Origin: Solwaraspora sp. WMMD1047
GTDB lineage: Bacteria > Actinomycetota > Actinomycetes > Mycobacteriales > Micromonosporaceae
Assembly: GCF_029626155.1 (NCBI RefSeq)
Contig: NZ_JARUBL010000001.1
Coordinates: forward strand, 4,320,501 to 4,384,500
Direction: 5' to 3'
Length of the DNA stretch: 64,000 nt
Both the position numbers and the translations under genes were made by a program. Numbering within the stretch: position 1 is the stretch's first letter; every line of letters starts with the position of its first letter. Below are positions 45,234-51,688 of this stretch, piece by piece. The notes under the pieces are model-generated. The model did not search any database. It was not told where the DNA came from and saw only the letters and a list, made by a program, of their open reading frames with translations.

Positions 45234-45306
45234 GCCCGGATGGCCCAACGGGAGAGGCGCGGCGCTCAGAACGTCGTTGTTGCAGGTTCGAATCCTGCTC
45301 CGGGTA
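45234..45306 (+). tRNA. tRNA-Leu (CAG) without long variable arm
   Basis: Acceptor GCCCGGA/TCCGGGT (one G-T). Anticodon arm CGGCG-CTCAGAA-CGTCG gives CAG. T-arm GCAGG/CCTGC, discriminator A as in tRNA-Leu. The variable region is only TTGTT, unlike normal bacterial class II tRNA-Leu. Confidence 0.68.
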
Positions 45307-45321
45307 CGCAGCACGCCCACA

Positions 45322-45342
45322 CGGAAGGGTGGCGCCCTTCCG
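45322..45342 (+). other. hairpin between tRNA-Leu and tRNA-Ile
   Basis: CGGAAGGG pairs with CCCTTCCG around TGGCG, an 8-bp perfect stem in a 40-base spacer. Possible processing or termination element. Confidence 0.5.
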
Positions 45343-45346
45343 CCAC

Positions 45347-45421
45347 GTCGCCGTGGCCAAGCCCGGTTAAGGCACCTCGCTGATATCGAGGAGATCGGTG
45401 GTTCAACTCCACCCGGCGACA
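45347..45421 (+). tRNA. tRNA-Ile (GAT)
   Basis: Acceptor GTCGCCG/CGGCGAC is perfect. Anticodon arm CCTCG-CTGATAT-CGAGG gives GAT. The T-loop reads TTCAACT, with A in place of the usual G. Confidence 0.85.
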
Positions 45422-45426
45422 CGCAT

Positions 45427-45500
45427 GCCCCGGTAGCTCAACTGGACAGAGTGGCGGTCTACGAAGCCGGAGGTTGCAGGTTCGAGTCCTGCCCGGGGCA
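45427..45500 (+). tRNA. tRNA-Arg (ACG)
   Basis: Acceptor GCCCCGG/CCGGGGC is perfect. The loop CTACGAA gives ACG. One mismatch closes the anticodon stem. Confidence 0.85.
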
Positions 45501-45507
45501 CAGACTT

Positions 45508-45593
45508 GGAGGGGACAGCCGACAGCCGGCGCCGGCCGCGGTTTCGAAAACCGTTGGGGAAAACCCGTAGAAGTTCGACCCTCCTCCCCTCCG
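45508..45593 (+). tRNA. tRNA-Ser (CGA)
   Basis: Class II tRNA with a long variable arm. Acceptor GGAGGGG/CCCCTCC and anticodon arm GCGGT-TTCGAAA-ACCGT give CGA. Discriminator G. Confidence 0.85.
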
Positions 45594-45598
45594 CTCGC

Positions 45599-45670
45599 GG
45601 GCCGCGAGCATGGATGGTCATGCTCCGGACTCTTAATCCGGAGAGCAGGGTTCGAGTCCCTGGCGGCCCA
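45599..45670 (+). tRNA. tRNA-Lys (CTT)
   Basis: Acceptor GGGCCGC/GCGGCCC, D-stem GCAT/ATGC, anticodon arm CCGGA-CTCTTAA-TCCGG and T-arm CAGGG/CCCTG are all perfect. Confidence 0.88.
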
Positions 45671-45676
45671 CGTCCA

Positions 45677-45749
45677 CCCTCGGTAGCTCAATGGACAGAG
45701 CAGCAGGTTTCTACCCTGCGATGTGCGCGTTCGAGTCGCGCCCGAGGGA
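45677..45749 (+). tRNA. tRNA-Arg (TCT)
   Basis: Acceptor CCCTCGG/CCGAGGG, anticodon arm GCAGG-TTTCTAC-CCTGC and T-arm GCGCG/CGCGC are perfect. Confidence 0.88.
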
Positions 45750-45753
45750 CTTC

Positions 45754-45826
45754 GCCGCTTGCGCCTGACGGGACGGGCTCCTGGCTTTTACCCAGGATTG
45801 ACGGGGATCGAGACCTCGGGGCGGCA
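45754..45826 (+). tRNA. tRNA-Lys (TTT) with altered T-loop
   Basis: Acceptor GCCGCTT/GGGCGGC has two G-T pairs. Anticodon arm CCTGG-CTTTTAC-CCAGG gives TTT. The T-loop is ATCGAGA, so the near-universal T54 is replaced by A. Confidence 0.68.
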
Positions 45827-45828
45827 CT

Positions 45829-45900
45829 TGCGGGATGGCGCAGTGGTAGCGCGGCGGGCTCATAATCCGCAGGCCCCAGGTTCGACTCCTGGTCCCGCCA
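45829..45900 (+). tRNA. initiator-like tRNA-Met (CAT)
   Basis: The anticodon arm GCGGG-CTCATAA-TCCGC gives CAT. G29-G31 are all G in the 5' anticodon stem, and the first acceptor pair (T1/C72) is mismatched, both features of initiator tRNA. T-arm CCAGG/CCTGG. Confidence 0.7.
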
Positions 45901-45901
45901 C

Positions 45902-45975
45902 GTTCCGGTAGCTCAGCCAGGTGGAGCGCCGCCTCGACACGGCGGTGGTCGGAGGTTCGAATCCTTCCCGGAACA
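45902..45975 (+). tRNA. tRNA-Val (GAC) with C33
   Basis: Acceptor GTTCCGG/CCGGAAC and anticodon arm CCGCC-TCGACAC-GGCGG are perfect. Position 33 is C instead of the near-universal T. Confidence 0.78.
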
Positions 45976-45980
45976 CTTGG

Positions 45981-46053
45981 TCCCACGTCGCCCAATCGGT
46001 AGGGCAGGCGGCTGTTAATCGTCAAGGTGCTGGTTCGAGTCCAGCCGTGGGAG
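45981..46053 (+). tRNA. tRNA-Asn (GTT)
   Basis: Acceptor TCCCACG/CGTGGGA is perfect. Anticodon loop CTGTTAA gives GTT. T-arm GCTGG/CCAGC. CCA follows discriminator G. Confidence 0.85.
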
Positions 46054-46057
46054 CCAT

Positions 46058-46129
46058 GCCCGCGTAGCTCAACGGAAGAGCGTCTGGTCCACACCCAGAA
46101 GGTCGGAGGTTCGACACCTTCCGCGGGCA
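46058..46129 (+). tRNA. tRNA-Val (CAC) with C33
   Basis: Acceptor GCCCGCG/CGCGGGC is perfect. Anticodon arm TCTGG-TCCACAC-CCAGA gives CAC, again with C at position 33. T-loop TTCGACA. Confidence 0.75.
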
Positions 46130-46140
46130 CTTCACCCCAT

Positions 46141-46223
46141 GCGGGCGCGCCACCGATGGTGAGGTGGGGCCGGCTGTAACCCGGCTGCTTGACGCTGAGG
46201 AGGTTCGAATCCTCTCGCCCGCA
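46141..46223 (+). tRNA. tRNA-Tyr (GTA)
   Basis: Class II tRNA (83 bases) with a long variable arm. Acceptor GCGGGCG/CGCCCGC and anticodon arm GCCGG-CTGTAAC-CCGGC give GTA. CCA encoded after A73. Confidence 0.87.
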
Positions 46224-46227
46224 CCAT

Positions 46228-46301
46228 GCCCTCGTAGCTCAGCGGATAGAGCACCGTCCTCCGACGGCGGGTTGTCGCTGGTTCGAATCCAGCCGAGGGC
46301 A
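46228..46301 (+). tRNA. tRNA-Arg (CCG)
   Basis: Acceptor GCCCTCG/CGAGGGC is perfect. Anticodon arm CCGTC-CTCCGAC-GGCGG gives CCG. T-arm GCTGG/CCAGC. Confidence 0.87.
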
Positions 46302-46306
46302 CGCAC

Positions 46307-46377
46307 GGTCGAATGCCCGAGTGGTCAGGGAGCGGTTTGCAACACCGTCTACGCCGGTTCGAATCCGGCTTCGGCCT
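46307..46377 (+). tRNA. tRNA-Cys (GCA)
   Basis: Acceptor GGTCGAA/TTCGGCC (one T-G). Anticodon arm GCGGT-TTGCAAC-ACCGT gives GCA. Discriminator T73 is the Cys identity base. Confidence 0.85.
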
Positions 46378-46401
46378 CGGATGCCATCCGCTGTGGTCTC
46401 T

Positions 46402-46473
46402 CGTGGCGGGACGTTGGCTGTCCAGCCGCCGCTCATAACGGCGGTCCGCCCGGTTCGACACCGGGAGCCACGA
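46402..46473 (+). tRNA. tRNA with CAT anticodon (elongator Met or Ile2), weak D-arm
   Basis: Anticodon arm CGCCG-CTCATAA-CGGCG gives CAT; T-arm CCCGG/CCGGG is perfect. Acceptor CGTGGCG/AGCCACG has a mismatch at its last pair, and the D-arm is poorly formed. Last gene of the array. Confidence 0.6.
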
Positions 46474-46495
46474 CGGGTACGACCGACGCGACAGG

Positions 46496-46987
46496 TCAGT
46501 CTGTCCCTTCGCGGACGTCCTTCCCCTGCTCGGCGAACGCCTTGAAATCCTGCATGTGCTGTTGCGACTGCTTGCGGAAGGCGCCGGGCATGAGGAGCCC
46601 GACCAGTCGCATCAGCGGGCTGCTGAACCGGAATTCGCTCTCGCTCTCCCAGCGCGTCGTCTCCGGACCGGCTTCGGTCAGCCGATCGCGCACCACACTC
46701 CACATGCCCGCGCCGACGGTCTCGCGGTCGAAGTGGACGACCACATCTTTCGGGATCCCGTGCAGATCTGCCGGCTCCCGGCGGGTGACCGTCTCGGTCA
46801 ACTCCAGCTGCCGCTTTCCCGCCTGCAGCACGACCCGGGATGTGGTGCCGACCTGTCCGTGTTCCCCGTTCACCGGCTCGTGCAGCACCATGCCCCGCAG
46901 CCACTTCGGTAGGTGTGCCGGGTCGGCGAGCAGTTGGGCCACCTTCTCCCGTGGCAGGTCGATCTCGATCGAGTTGGCGTACCTCAA
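46496..46987 (-). CDS. SRPBCC-family protein
   Basis: The 163-residue protein has a START/polyketide-cyclase-like fold. It begins RYANSIEIDLPREKVAQLLADPAHLPKWLRGM (split here as RYANSIEIDLPREKV and AQLLADPAHLPKW) and ends with two helices, MRLVGLLMPGAFRKQ and QDFKAFAEQG. Such proteins bind hydrophobic ligands. A TTG start at 46987 is inferred because AAGGGA lies upstream and the domain starts there. It lies 14 bases after the next upstream SRPBCC gene and so is the third gene of an ArsR operon. It ends 22 bases from the tRNA array. Confidence 0.7.
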   Translation of the reverse strand: MRYANSIEIDLPREKVAQLLADPAHLPKWLRGMVLHEPVNGEHGQVGTTSRVVLQAGKRQLELTETVTRREPADLHGIPKDVVVHFDRETVGAGMWSVVRDRLTEAGPETTRWESESEFRFSSPLMRLVGLLMPGAFRKQSQQHMQDFKAFAEQGKDVREGTD

Positions 46988-47001
46988 GGCGCGAATTCCC
47001 T

Positions 47002-47637
47002 TCAGGGTGCGTAGAACGTGGTGGTGGCCTCGACCGCGGCCGCGACGTGCCCCGGTTCGCCACCGGCAGCCAGGTGGGCCTCGCCCCAGGCGGCGGCGCT
47101 GCGCCGGATGAACTCGCGCCCTTCGGGCGACTTCTGGGCCACCTCGTGGCCGACGGTCTCGCCACCGGCCAACAGCCCGGCCAGGGCGAGGAGAGCCAGG
47201 TCCCAGCCGACGCCGCCCGCACCGGGGCCGTAGGTCGGGAAGAGCGGCTCGTCGACGTACGCCGCGTGGATCAGCTCGAATTCGGTCCCGCCGGTCGGGT
47301 CCGGGGCGAGGCGCACCTGCACCTCGCTCGTGCCGGGCCACGCGTCGGCGTCCGGCCCGTAGAGCCAGGACACCTTCAGCAGACGCGGCGGCTCGCACCG
47401 GAGGATCTCGCCGTGCTCACCACCGTCCAGCTCGAACTTCCCACCTGGCCGCAGGTCCCCGGTGACCGGCTTCAACCAGCGACCCAGCCGCTCGGGGCTG
47501 GTGATGGCGTCCCAGACGTCATCAACCTGCGCGTCGTATCGACGCCGCAGCTCGATGGTGTACGCGTCGCCGGCGGGCACCCGACCCGTGCCCATCGCCC
47601 GGCGAGCGGCGGCCAGTTCCTCCAGTACGTCTTTCAT
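47002..47637 (-). CDS. SRPBCC (AHSA1-like) protein
   Basis: The 211-residue protein is an AHSA1/SRPBCC domain with the signature VDDVWDAITSPERLGRWLKPVTGDLRPGG (residues ~37-66) and EILRCEPPRLLKVSW. Such domains follow ArsR genes in many actinobacteria. It overlaps no gene but its start lies 2 bases before the ArsR stop. An extra C-terminal 70 residues (LALLALAGLLAGGETVGHE and onward) carry predicted helices. The ligand is unknown. The ATG at 47637 is supported by GGGAGCGTG upstream. Confidence 0.82.
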   Translation of the reverse strand: MKDVLEELAAARRAMGTGRVPAGDAYTIELRRRYDAQVDDVWDAITSPERLGRWLKPVTGDLRPGGKFELDGGEHGEILRCEPPRLLKVSWLYGPDADAWPGTSEVQVRLAPDPTGGTEFELIHAAYVDEPLFPTYGPGAGGVGWDLALLALAGLLAGGETVGHEVAQKSPEGREFIRRSAAAWGEAHLAAGGEPGHVAAAVEATTTFYAP

Positions 47638-47638
47638 G

Positions 47639-48067
47639 TCACGCTCCCTTCGCTGATGGATCGGTCCTGCCCGCACCGAGCCCGGACCCGGTCCGCTGGT
47701 CGAGCTCCTGCCCAGCCGCAGTCCGAGCTGCCCGCCGACCCCTGGCCAGCTCGGTTTCCAGCGCGTCGAGGCGCTGTTCCCAGAAGCGGCGGAACCGGTC
47801 CAGCCACGCGTCGACCTCGCGTAGTGCCGCGGGTTCGACGGCGTAGAACCGGCGGGTGCCCTCGGTCCGCACCGACGCGAACCCGCTGTCCCGCAGCACG
47901 CGCAGATGCTGCGAGACAGCGGGCTGGGAGATGCCGAACTCGGCCCGAATCACGTCCGTGATCGCGCCGGAGGTCTGCTCACCGTCGGCGAGCAGCTCCA
48001 GAATGCGCCGGCGTCGAGGGTCGCCGAGGATGTCGAACGCGTGCACGACCGGAATAGTACCGGCCAT
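47639..48067 (-). CDS. ArsR/SmtB-family repressor
   Basis: The 142-residue winged-helix protein shows FDILGDPRRRRILELLADGE, then EFGISQPAVSQHLRVLRDSGFASVRTEGTRRFYAV, the ArsR recognition helix and wing. There is no cysteine metal site. It is the first gene of an operon with two SRPBCC genes. A perfect palindrome sits two bases upstream of the ATG, consistent with autorepression. Confidence 0.9.
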   Translation of the reverse strand: MAGTIPVVHAFDILGDPRRRRILELLADGEQTSGAITDVIRAEFGISQPAVSQHLRVLRDSGFASVRTEGTRRFYAVEPAALREVDAWLDRFRRFWEQRLDALETELARGRRAARTAAGQELDQRTGSGLGAGRTDPSAKGA

Positions 48068-48068
48068 C

Positions 48069-48080
48069 GCTTATATAAGC
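48069..48080. promoter_or_regulatory. palindromic ArsR operator
   Basis: GCTTATATAAGC is a perfect 12-base palindrome two bases upstream of the ArsR start codon, overlapping the expected -10 region. It is also a local AT-rich spot. Confidence 0.7.
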
Positions 48081-48110
48081 TAGTGCTGGCATGAAGCGGC
48101 GCCCGCGACC

Positions 48111-48553
48111 TCAGGACCGGAGTGCCTCGATGAGCTTCTGCACGCGACGGGTCCGGGTGTCGTCCCCCTTAGCGCCCTCCGCGGACAGGGCGTGTGCCCG
48201 CTGCTTGCTGTAGGAGAGAGCCGACCAGGCCCGCGCGGCCGCCGGGTCCGCGTCGAGCGCCGCCGCCAGGGCGGCGGGAACCTCGACGGTACGGGGAGCG
48301 TCGTCGACCGCCAGGGCCACCTCGATCTCGTCGCCGGCGCCCTTGCCGGTCTTCGCCCGGGTCTCGGCGTTGAACGAGATCAGGAACTGGCCGCCCATCG
48401 ACGCGATCGTGTTCCGGTACGTGTAGCCACCGTCGATCGTGACGCGGACCGGAACGCGCTTGCCCCGACCGAGCGACAGCACGACCACCTCGGGTACGAC
48501 GATGCCCACGTTGTGCCGCCTGCTCCCCACAGGGTGGTACGGAAGCTGACCAT
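48111..48553 (-). pseudogene. DUF1905/YdeI-like protein gene with apparent frameshift
   Basis: Most of the protein is readable: GIVVPEVVVLSLGRGKRVPVRVTIDGGYTYRN, then MGGQFLISFNAETRAK and ALSYSKQRAHALSAEGAKGDDTRTRR. This is the DUF1905 barrel plus YdeI tail (pieces given separately). The expected N-terminus MVSFRTTLWGAGGT lies in another frame, starting at ATG 48553 with AGGGAG upstream. The frames meet near 48508-48515, consistent with loss of one base. Either it is a recent pseudogene or a sequencing error, or translation begins at an internal GTG near the join. Confidence 0.65.
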
Positions 48554-48642
48554 CGCGAGCACTCCCTCGGATTTCTGGCTGGTATGACGGGTTCGATCCC
48601 ACCACGAATGCCCAGGTCAGGAATACGTCGGGGAACGCCCGC

Positions 48643-48802
48643 AGGACCATGAGCCGCGAGGACGGCGACAGGGCGTCCTGACCGGGGTACTGCTGTCACC
48701 ACCGCTGTCCGACGACTGGACGAGCTGGCCGGCAACGACACGGGCGGCCGGTCGACCCCGATCCGCCAGACGATCGACGAATTCCTCGGCCGGCACGCTC
48801 AG
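48643..48802 (+). pseudogene. truncated duplicate of the RHH gene at 52.1 kb
   Basis: ACCATGAGCCGCGAGG, GACCGGGGTAC, CGACTGGACGAGCTGGCC and GGCAACGACA here match, with changes, the intact ribbon-helix-helix gene at 52115-52465. Internal sequence is deleted and frame is lost. It ends exactly where the PIN gene begins its 3' end, marking an insertion or recombination junction. Confidence 0.75.
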
Positions 48803-49353
48803 AGCTCGTCGTAGTCCAGAAGTCCATTCTCCAGTACGTGCCGACGGAAACCACCGGGGCCAAAGGGTAGGTAGTAGTCACCTTCCAGAAGGTCGTCGGC
48901 TAGTGCCTCGACCATGACTGTCGTTAGTTTCCGCGCTCGGATCGCATCGCAGAGCAGCGGCACGGTTGCTGTGACCTGGATCCCTTTCTCTTCCGCAATA
49001 TTGCGTGGTATAGCGTCGTCTATCACCACTTCGCATTTGTAAATTTGCCCCATGGCGAGGACCCCACATTCACCTTGGTTGCTCTCCCCGACCACCAGTC
49101 GGTCAGCGTAGTGGGCAAATGCTTCACTGAAATCACGGGCCGTTGATCGGTGAACATGGATCCAACTGGCATCCAGCACCGCCCGAACCGCCGACACATG
49201 CTCCGTGGCGTTGGTGAGTTCGCGCGCAACGGTATCGGGGATGTAGACAGGGCGCTCTCCTGCAAGAAAACGCAAGATCCCGAGCCATCCATGAATCGCG
49301 AAATGCCGTAACGGGCCGGTGTCGAATACCCAGGCGTCACTGGGAACCGTCAC
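48799..49353 (-). CDS. PIN-domain toxin-like protein
   Basis: The 184-residue protein has PIN-like acidic residues: D11 in VFDTGPL, E90/E95 in GESNQGECGVLA and D112/D113 in CEVVIDD. This is the order of a metal-dependent PIN nuclease site. Such proteins cut RNA, often tRNA or rRNA. The GTG start overlaps the stop of the XRE gene (GTGA), so translation is coupled and the antitoxin comes first. The 3' end abuts the RHH remnant. GC content is visibly lower than neighbours, suggesting acquisition. Confidence 0.78.
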   Translation of the reverse strand: MTVPSDAWVFDTGPLRHFAIHGWLGILRFLAGERPVYIPDTVARELTNATEHVSAVRAVLDASWIHVHRSTARDFSEAFAHYADRLVVGESNQGECGVLAMGQIYKCEVVIDDAIPRNIAEEKGIQVTATVPLLCDAIRARKLTTVMVEALADDLLEGDYYLPFGPGGFRRHVLENGLLDYDEL

Positions 49354-50492
49354 GATACGAACTTCCAGATCTCATCGGGCCGCCGCTCGCGAACGTTCGG
49401 CAGATCGGCCTCGTCGAAAGTGTATTGAAGCAATTCGAGTGCCCGTTCACGGCTGATTCTCTCATCGCGTACGAGCCGCAGTACCGCAAGCGCAAACGGT
49501 CGGGGGACCGTCGTTCCTGCCATCTCCTCAAGGGGGACGTGCAGTTCCATTTCAACAATGTCGGTCTGGGTCGTACGATACCTGCGTACGGAAGCTACTG
49601 TTTCGCTGTCAGCCAGCCCCAGTTCCTTCAAGCGCGTTGCGAGAGTAGCCATGTCGACCCGGAATTCACTCGCGATTTGAATTGCCGCACCACGCTCTCC
49701 TGATAGAGCAACCTTGGCAGGCCATTGCCGCGCGATCACAGCCTCAGGCAGTAGCAGTGCGCGCGAGAAACGATCGAGACGCGATTCCATGGGGACTGCA
49801 TCATCGGAGTGGTCGGCCACCCGCCAGTCAACGGTGTAGGCGTCTGCGATCAGGTAGTGACCGAGTTCATGTGCCAGCGCAAGTCTCCTGCGGCCAACCT
49901 TCATGTAGCTGTTGACGAGACTAACACCTCCACGAGGCAACAAGACCGTACCGGCGTCAGCAGTGTCCTTTCCGATATCGCGCGAGAACACCAACAGTCC
50001 GACACTTGCAACGCTCTTGGAAATATTGCGAATGGGTTCCTCAGCCGAAAGGGACATCAAATCACGTGCTTTCACCGCGAGCGCCTCGGCCTCCGCGTTG
50101 GTGGAGGGCCGCGTGATGTCAACCCGAGAGATTGCATCGGCTGCATCGAGACCTAACTCCTCAACGTCCAATGAGGCGACGAACTCCACCTCGTTGGCAA
50201 GGCTCGCAAGCAGTGCATCAACCTGCGAGTCTGCGGTGTCCAGGCCCTGGCTGGACCGATGCGCAATAAGCGCTGGCACTGAGTCCTGGAAGAACGTCGA
50301 CATACGCACACCGACAGCGGCGGCCACGTCCGACAGCTCAAGCGCCGTGACCTTGCGTACGCCCGCCTCGATCTTGTTTACGACCGTGCGCTCGAGTCCA
50401 ACCGCTCGCCCAAGGTCTTCTTGACTCATGCCCACACGCTTGCGGGCTTCGCGGATGCGCTCGCCTAGCGCGCGTTCGTCAATCTCGGCCAT
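49350..50492 (-). CDS. XRE-family antitoxin with ImmA/IrrE (COG2856) domain
   Basis: The 380-residue protein has an N-terminal XRE helix-turn-helix (ERIREARKRVGMSQEDLGRAV, about 11-31, plus the following helices). A C-terminal ImmA/IrrE metallopeptidase-like domain has zinc motif HELGH (208-212) in LALAHELGHYLIAD. This pairs with the PIN gene downstream (4-base overlap) as a type II toxin-antitoxin-like module. The ATG at 50492 has no ribosome site; a -10-like GATAAT lies 7 bases upstream, so the mRNA is probably leaderless. The longer in-frame ORF to 50633 is rejected. Confidence 0.82.
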   Translation of the reverse strand: MAEIDERALGERIREARKRVGMSQEDLGRAVGLERTVVNKIEAGVRKVTALELSDVAAAVGVRMSTFFQDSVPALIAHRSSQGLDTADSQVDALLASLANEVEFVASLDVEELGLDAADAISRVDITRPSTNAEAEALAVKARDLMSLSAEEPIRNISKSVASVGLLVFSRDIGKDTADAGTVLLPRGGVSLVNSYMKVGRRRLALAHELGHYLIADAYTVDWRVADHSDDAVPMESRLDRFSRALLLPEAVIARQWPAKVALSGERGAAIQIASEFRVDMATLATRLKELGLADSETVASVRRYRTTQTDIVEMELHVPLEEMAGTTVPRPFALAVLRLVRDERISRERALELLQYTFDEADLPNVRERRPDEIWKFVS

Positions 50493-50494
50493 AG

Positions 50495-50509
50495 GTGCGA
50501 TTATCGCAC
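50495..50509. promoter_or_regulatory. XRE operator overlapping the -10 box
   Basis: GTGCGAT-T-ATCGCAC is a perfect 7+1+7 inverted repeat, three bases upstream of the XRE-ImmA start. On the minus strand it contains GATAAT, a candidate -10. This is a natural autoregulation site. Confidence 0.72.
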
Positions 50510-50539
50510 ATAGGCAGCGAGAGCGCGAAGGATCCGTAG

Positions 50540-50615
50540 TAGCAGCGGCGGCCACTCGGAGTGCTGCTTCGCGACGACGAGGGCAGGATTCTGCTCGTCG
50601 AGCCGGTGAAAACGC
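50540..50615 (+). pseudogene. Nudix hydrolase N-terminal remnant
   Basis: The frame reads VLLRDDEGRILLVEPVK, the typical first strand and turn of a Nudix domain, then becomes unrelated. No Nudix box follows. It borders the XRE-PIN module on its upstream side. Confidence 0.55.
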
Positions 50616-50654
50616 TCGCCCGAACGGCTGCATCTCGAGATGCGGGGACGCGGC

Positions 50655-51251
50655 TCAGCCCCGGGGCAGTGTCCGGCCGTCGGGCAGCGTTCGGCCGGAC
50701 AGGAGTGCCACCAGCGAGCCGCTATCGGCGCGTACGGATTGGCCGTTTCCCCAGCTCCAGTCGGTGTCGGCGGCCGCCAGCCGGACACCGGTCAGGTCGA
50801 CCCCGAACCAGGCGCCACCCGCGGCGGTGAGCTGGTCGAGGACGGCGGTCACCGCATCGGCTGGTGCGACCGCGGGCCGGTCGAGTGCGATCGTCACGTC
50901 CAGGGAGTGGATGACGGCATGGCGCAGTGCCCCGGCCGCGCCGCCGCCCGGCGGCTGCCACGCGTGCAGCCCTCGGGACCGGAGCTGGTCGAGAAGGTCG
51001 GTCACGGGCAGCGAAGCGTCCCGGGCGGCCACGGTGTTGGAGAGCACGGTGAAGTCGCCGCCGGCCGCCGCCATCTCGGCCCCGAACTGCTCGGGAGTCA
51101 GTCGGGCCGGCATCGTCACGTGTGCGATGACGTGGCGCACGAGCCACTTGTCGCACAGCGACGGGGCGTCCCAGCTGTCGGCGGCCGTGGTGCTCAGGAG
51201 ATCGGCGAGCCCCTGGTAGGTCGGCGCCACCCAGGTCTGCGGGTCGGTCAC
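50655..51251 (-). CDS. maleylpyruvate isomerase-family mycothiol-dependent protein
   Basis: The 198-residue DinB-like protein shows SLCDKWLVRHVIAHVTMPARLT (metal-site His) and ALRHAVIHSLDVTIAL, the paired His motif of the mycothiol-dependent family. A short extension covers the mycothiol-binding end. The GTG start overlaps the preceding SRPBCC stop (GTGA) and GGGAG lies upstream. Third gene of an ArsR-SRPBCC-isomerase operon. The reaction is unknown. Confidence 0.82.
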   Translation of the reverse strand: MTDPQTWVAPTYQGLADLLSTTAADSWDAPSLCDKWLVRHVIAHVTMPARLTPEQFGAEMAAAGGDFTVLSNTVAARDASLPVTDLLDQLRSRGLHAWQPPGGGAAGALRHAVIHSLDVTIALDRPAVAPADAVTAVLDQLTAAGGAWFGVDLTGVRLAAADTDWSWGNGQSVRADSGSLVALLSGRTLPDGRTLPRG

Positions 51252-51688
51252 GATCGGTCTCCCTGGATGAGGTGGGCAAGGTGCTCCCCGAGCTTGTCGA
51301 GGGAGGTGAGGAAGCCGGCGCGGGCCTGCGGCTCGCGCATCGGCTCGGGCACATGCCGCTGGTGGATGACGACAGCGGTGCTGCCGTCGCCGAGGTCGTC
51401 GAGGGTGCTTGTGGTGTGCATCCCGGTCGCCGGCTCGACCCAGGCGAGCCGTTCGGGCGGGACGACCTCGGTGAAGGTGGCGACCATCCGGTGGCTGCCG
51501 TGCTCGCCGCGCATCAGGGTCTCGAACCGGCCACCGGGGCGAAGTTCGACGATGATGCCGTCGATCGGCGTGGTCATGCCGCGTGGTCCCCAGAACTGCG
51601 CGAGTTCGGCCGGCTCGGTGAGACACCGCCACACCAGCTCGCGCGGCGCGCGGAAGACCCGCCGGTAGACGAGTTCGTCGTCGTTCAC
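51248..51688 (-). CDS. SRPBCC (AHSA1-like) protein
   Basis: The 146-residue protein has the AHSA1 signature RVFRAPRELVWRCLTEPAEL, AQFWGPRGMTTP and MRGEHGSHRMVATF. The GTG start overlaps the ArsR stop, and its stop overlaps the isomerase start, so the three genes are coupled. A short helical C-terminus ends LGEHLAHLIQ. Presumed ligand-binding; the ligand is unknown. Confidence 0.85.
   Translation of the reverse strand: MNDDELVYRRVFRAPRELVWRCLTEPAELAQFWGPRGMTTPIDGIIVELRPGGRFETLMRGEHGSHRMVATFTEVVPPERLAWVEPATGMHTTSTLDDLGDGSTAVVIHQRHVPEPMREPQARAGFLTSLDKLGEHLAHLIQGDRS

Noticed and set aside
43590-46461. Many ORFs with sequences like GFEPATSG across the tRNA region
   Set aside because: Classic false translations of tRNA T-arms (GGTTCGAATCC); the region is explained by tRNA structures.
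48799-50492. PIN and XRE genes as unrelated neighbours
   Set aside because: Four-base GTGA overlap and common operator make one module the better reading.
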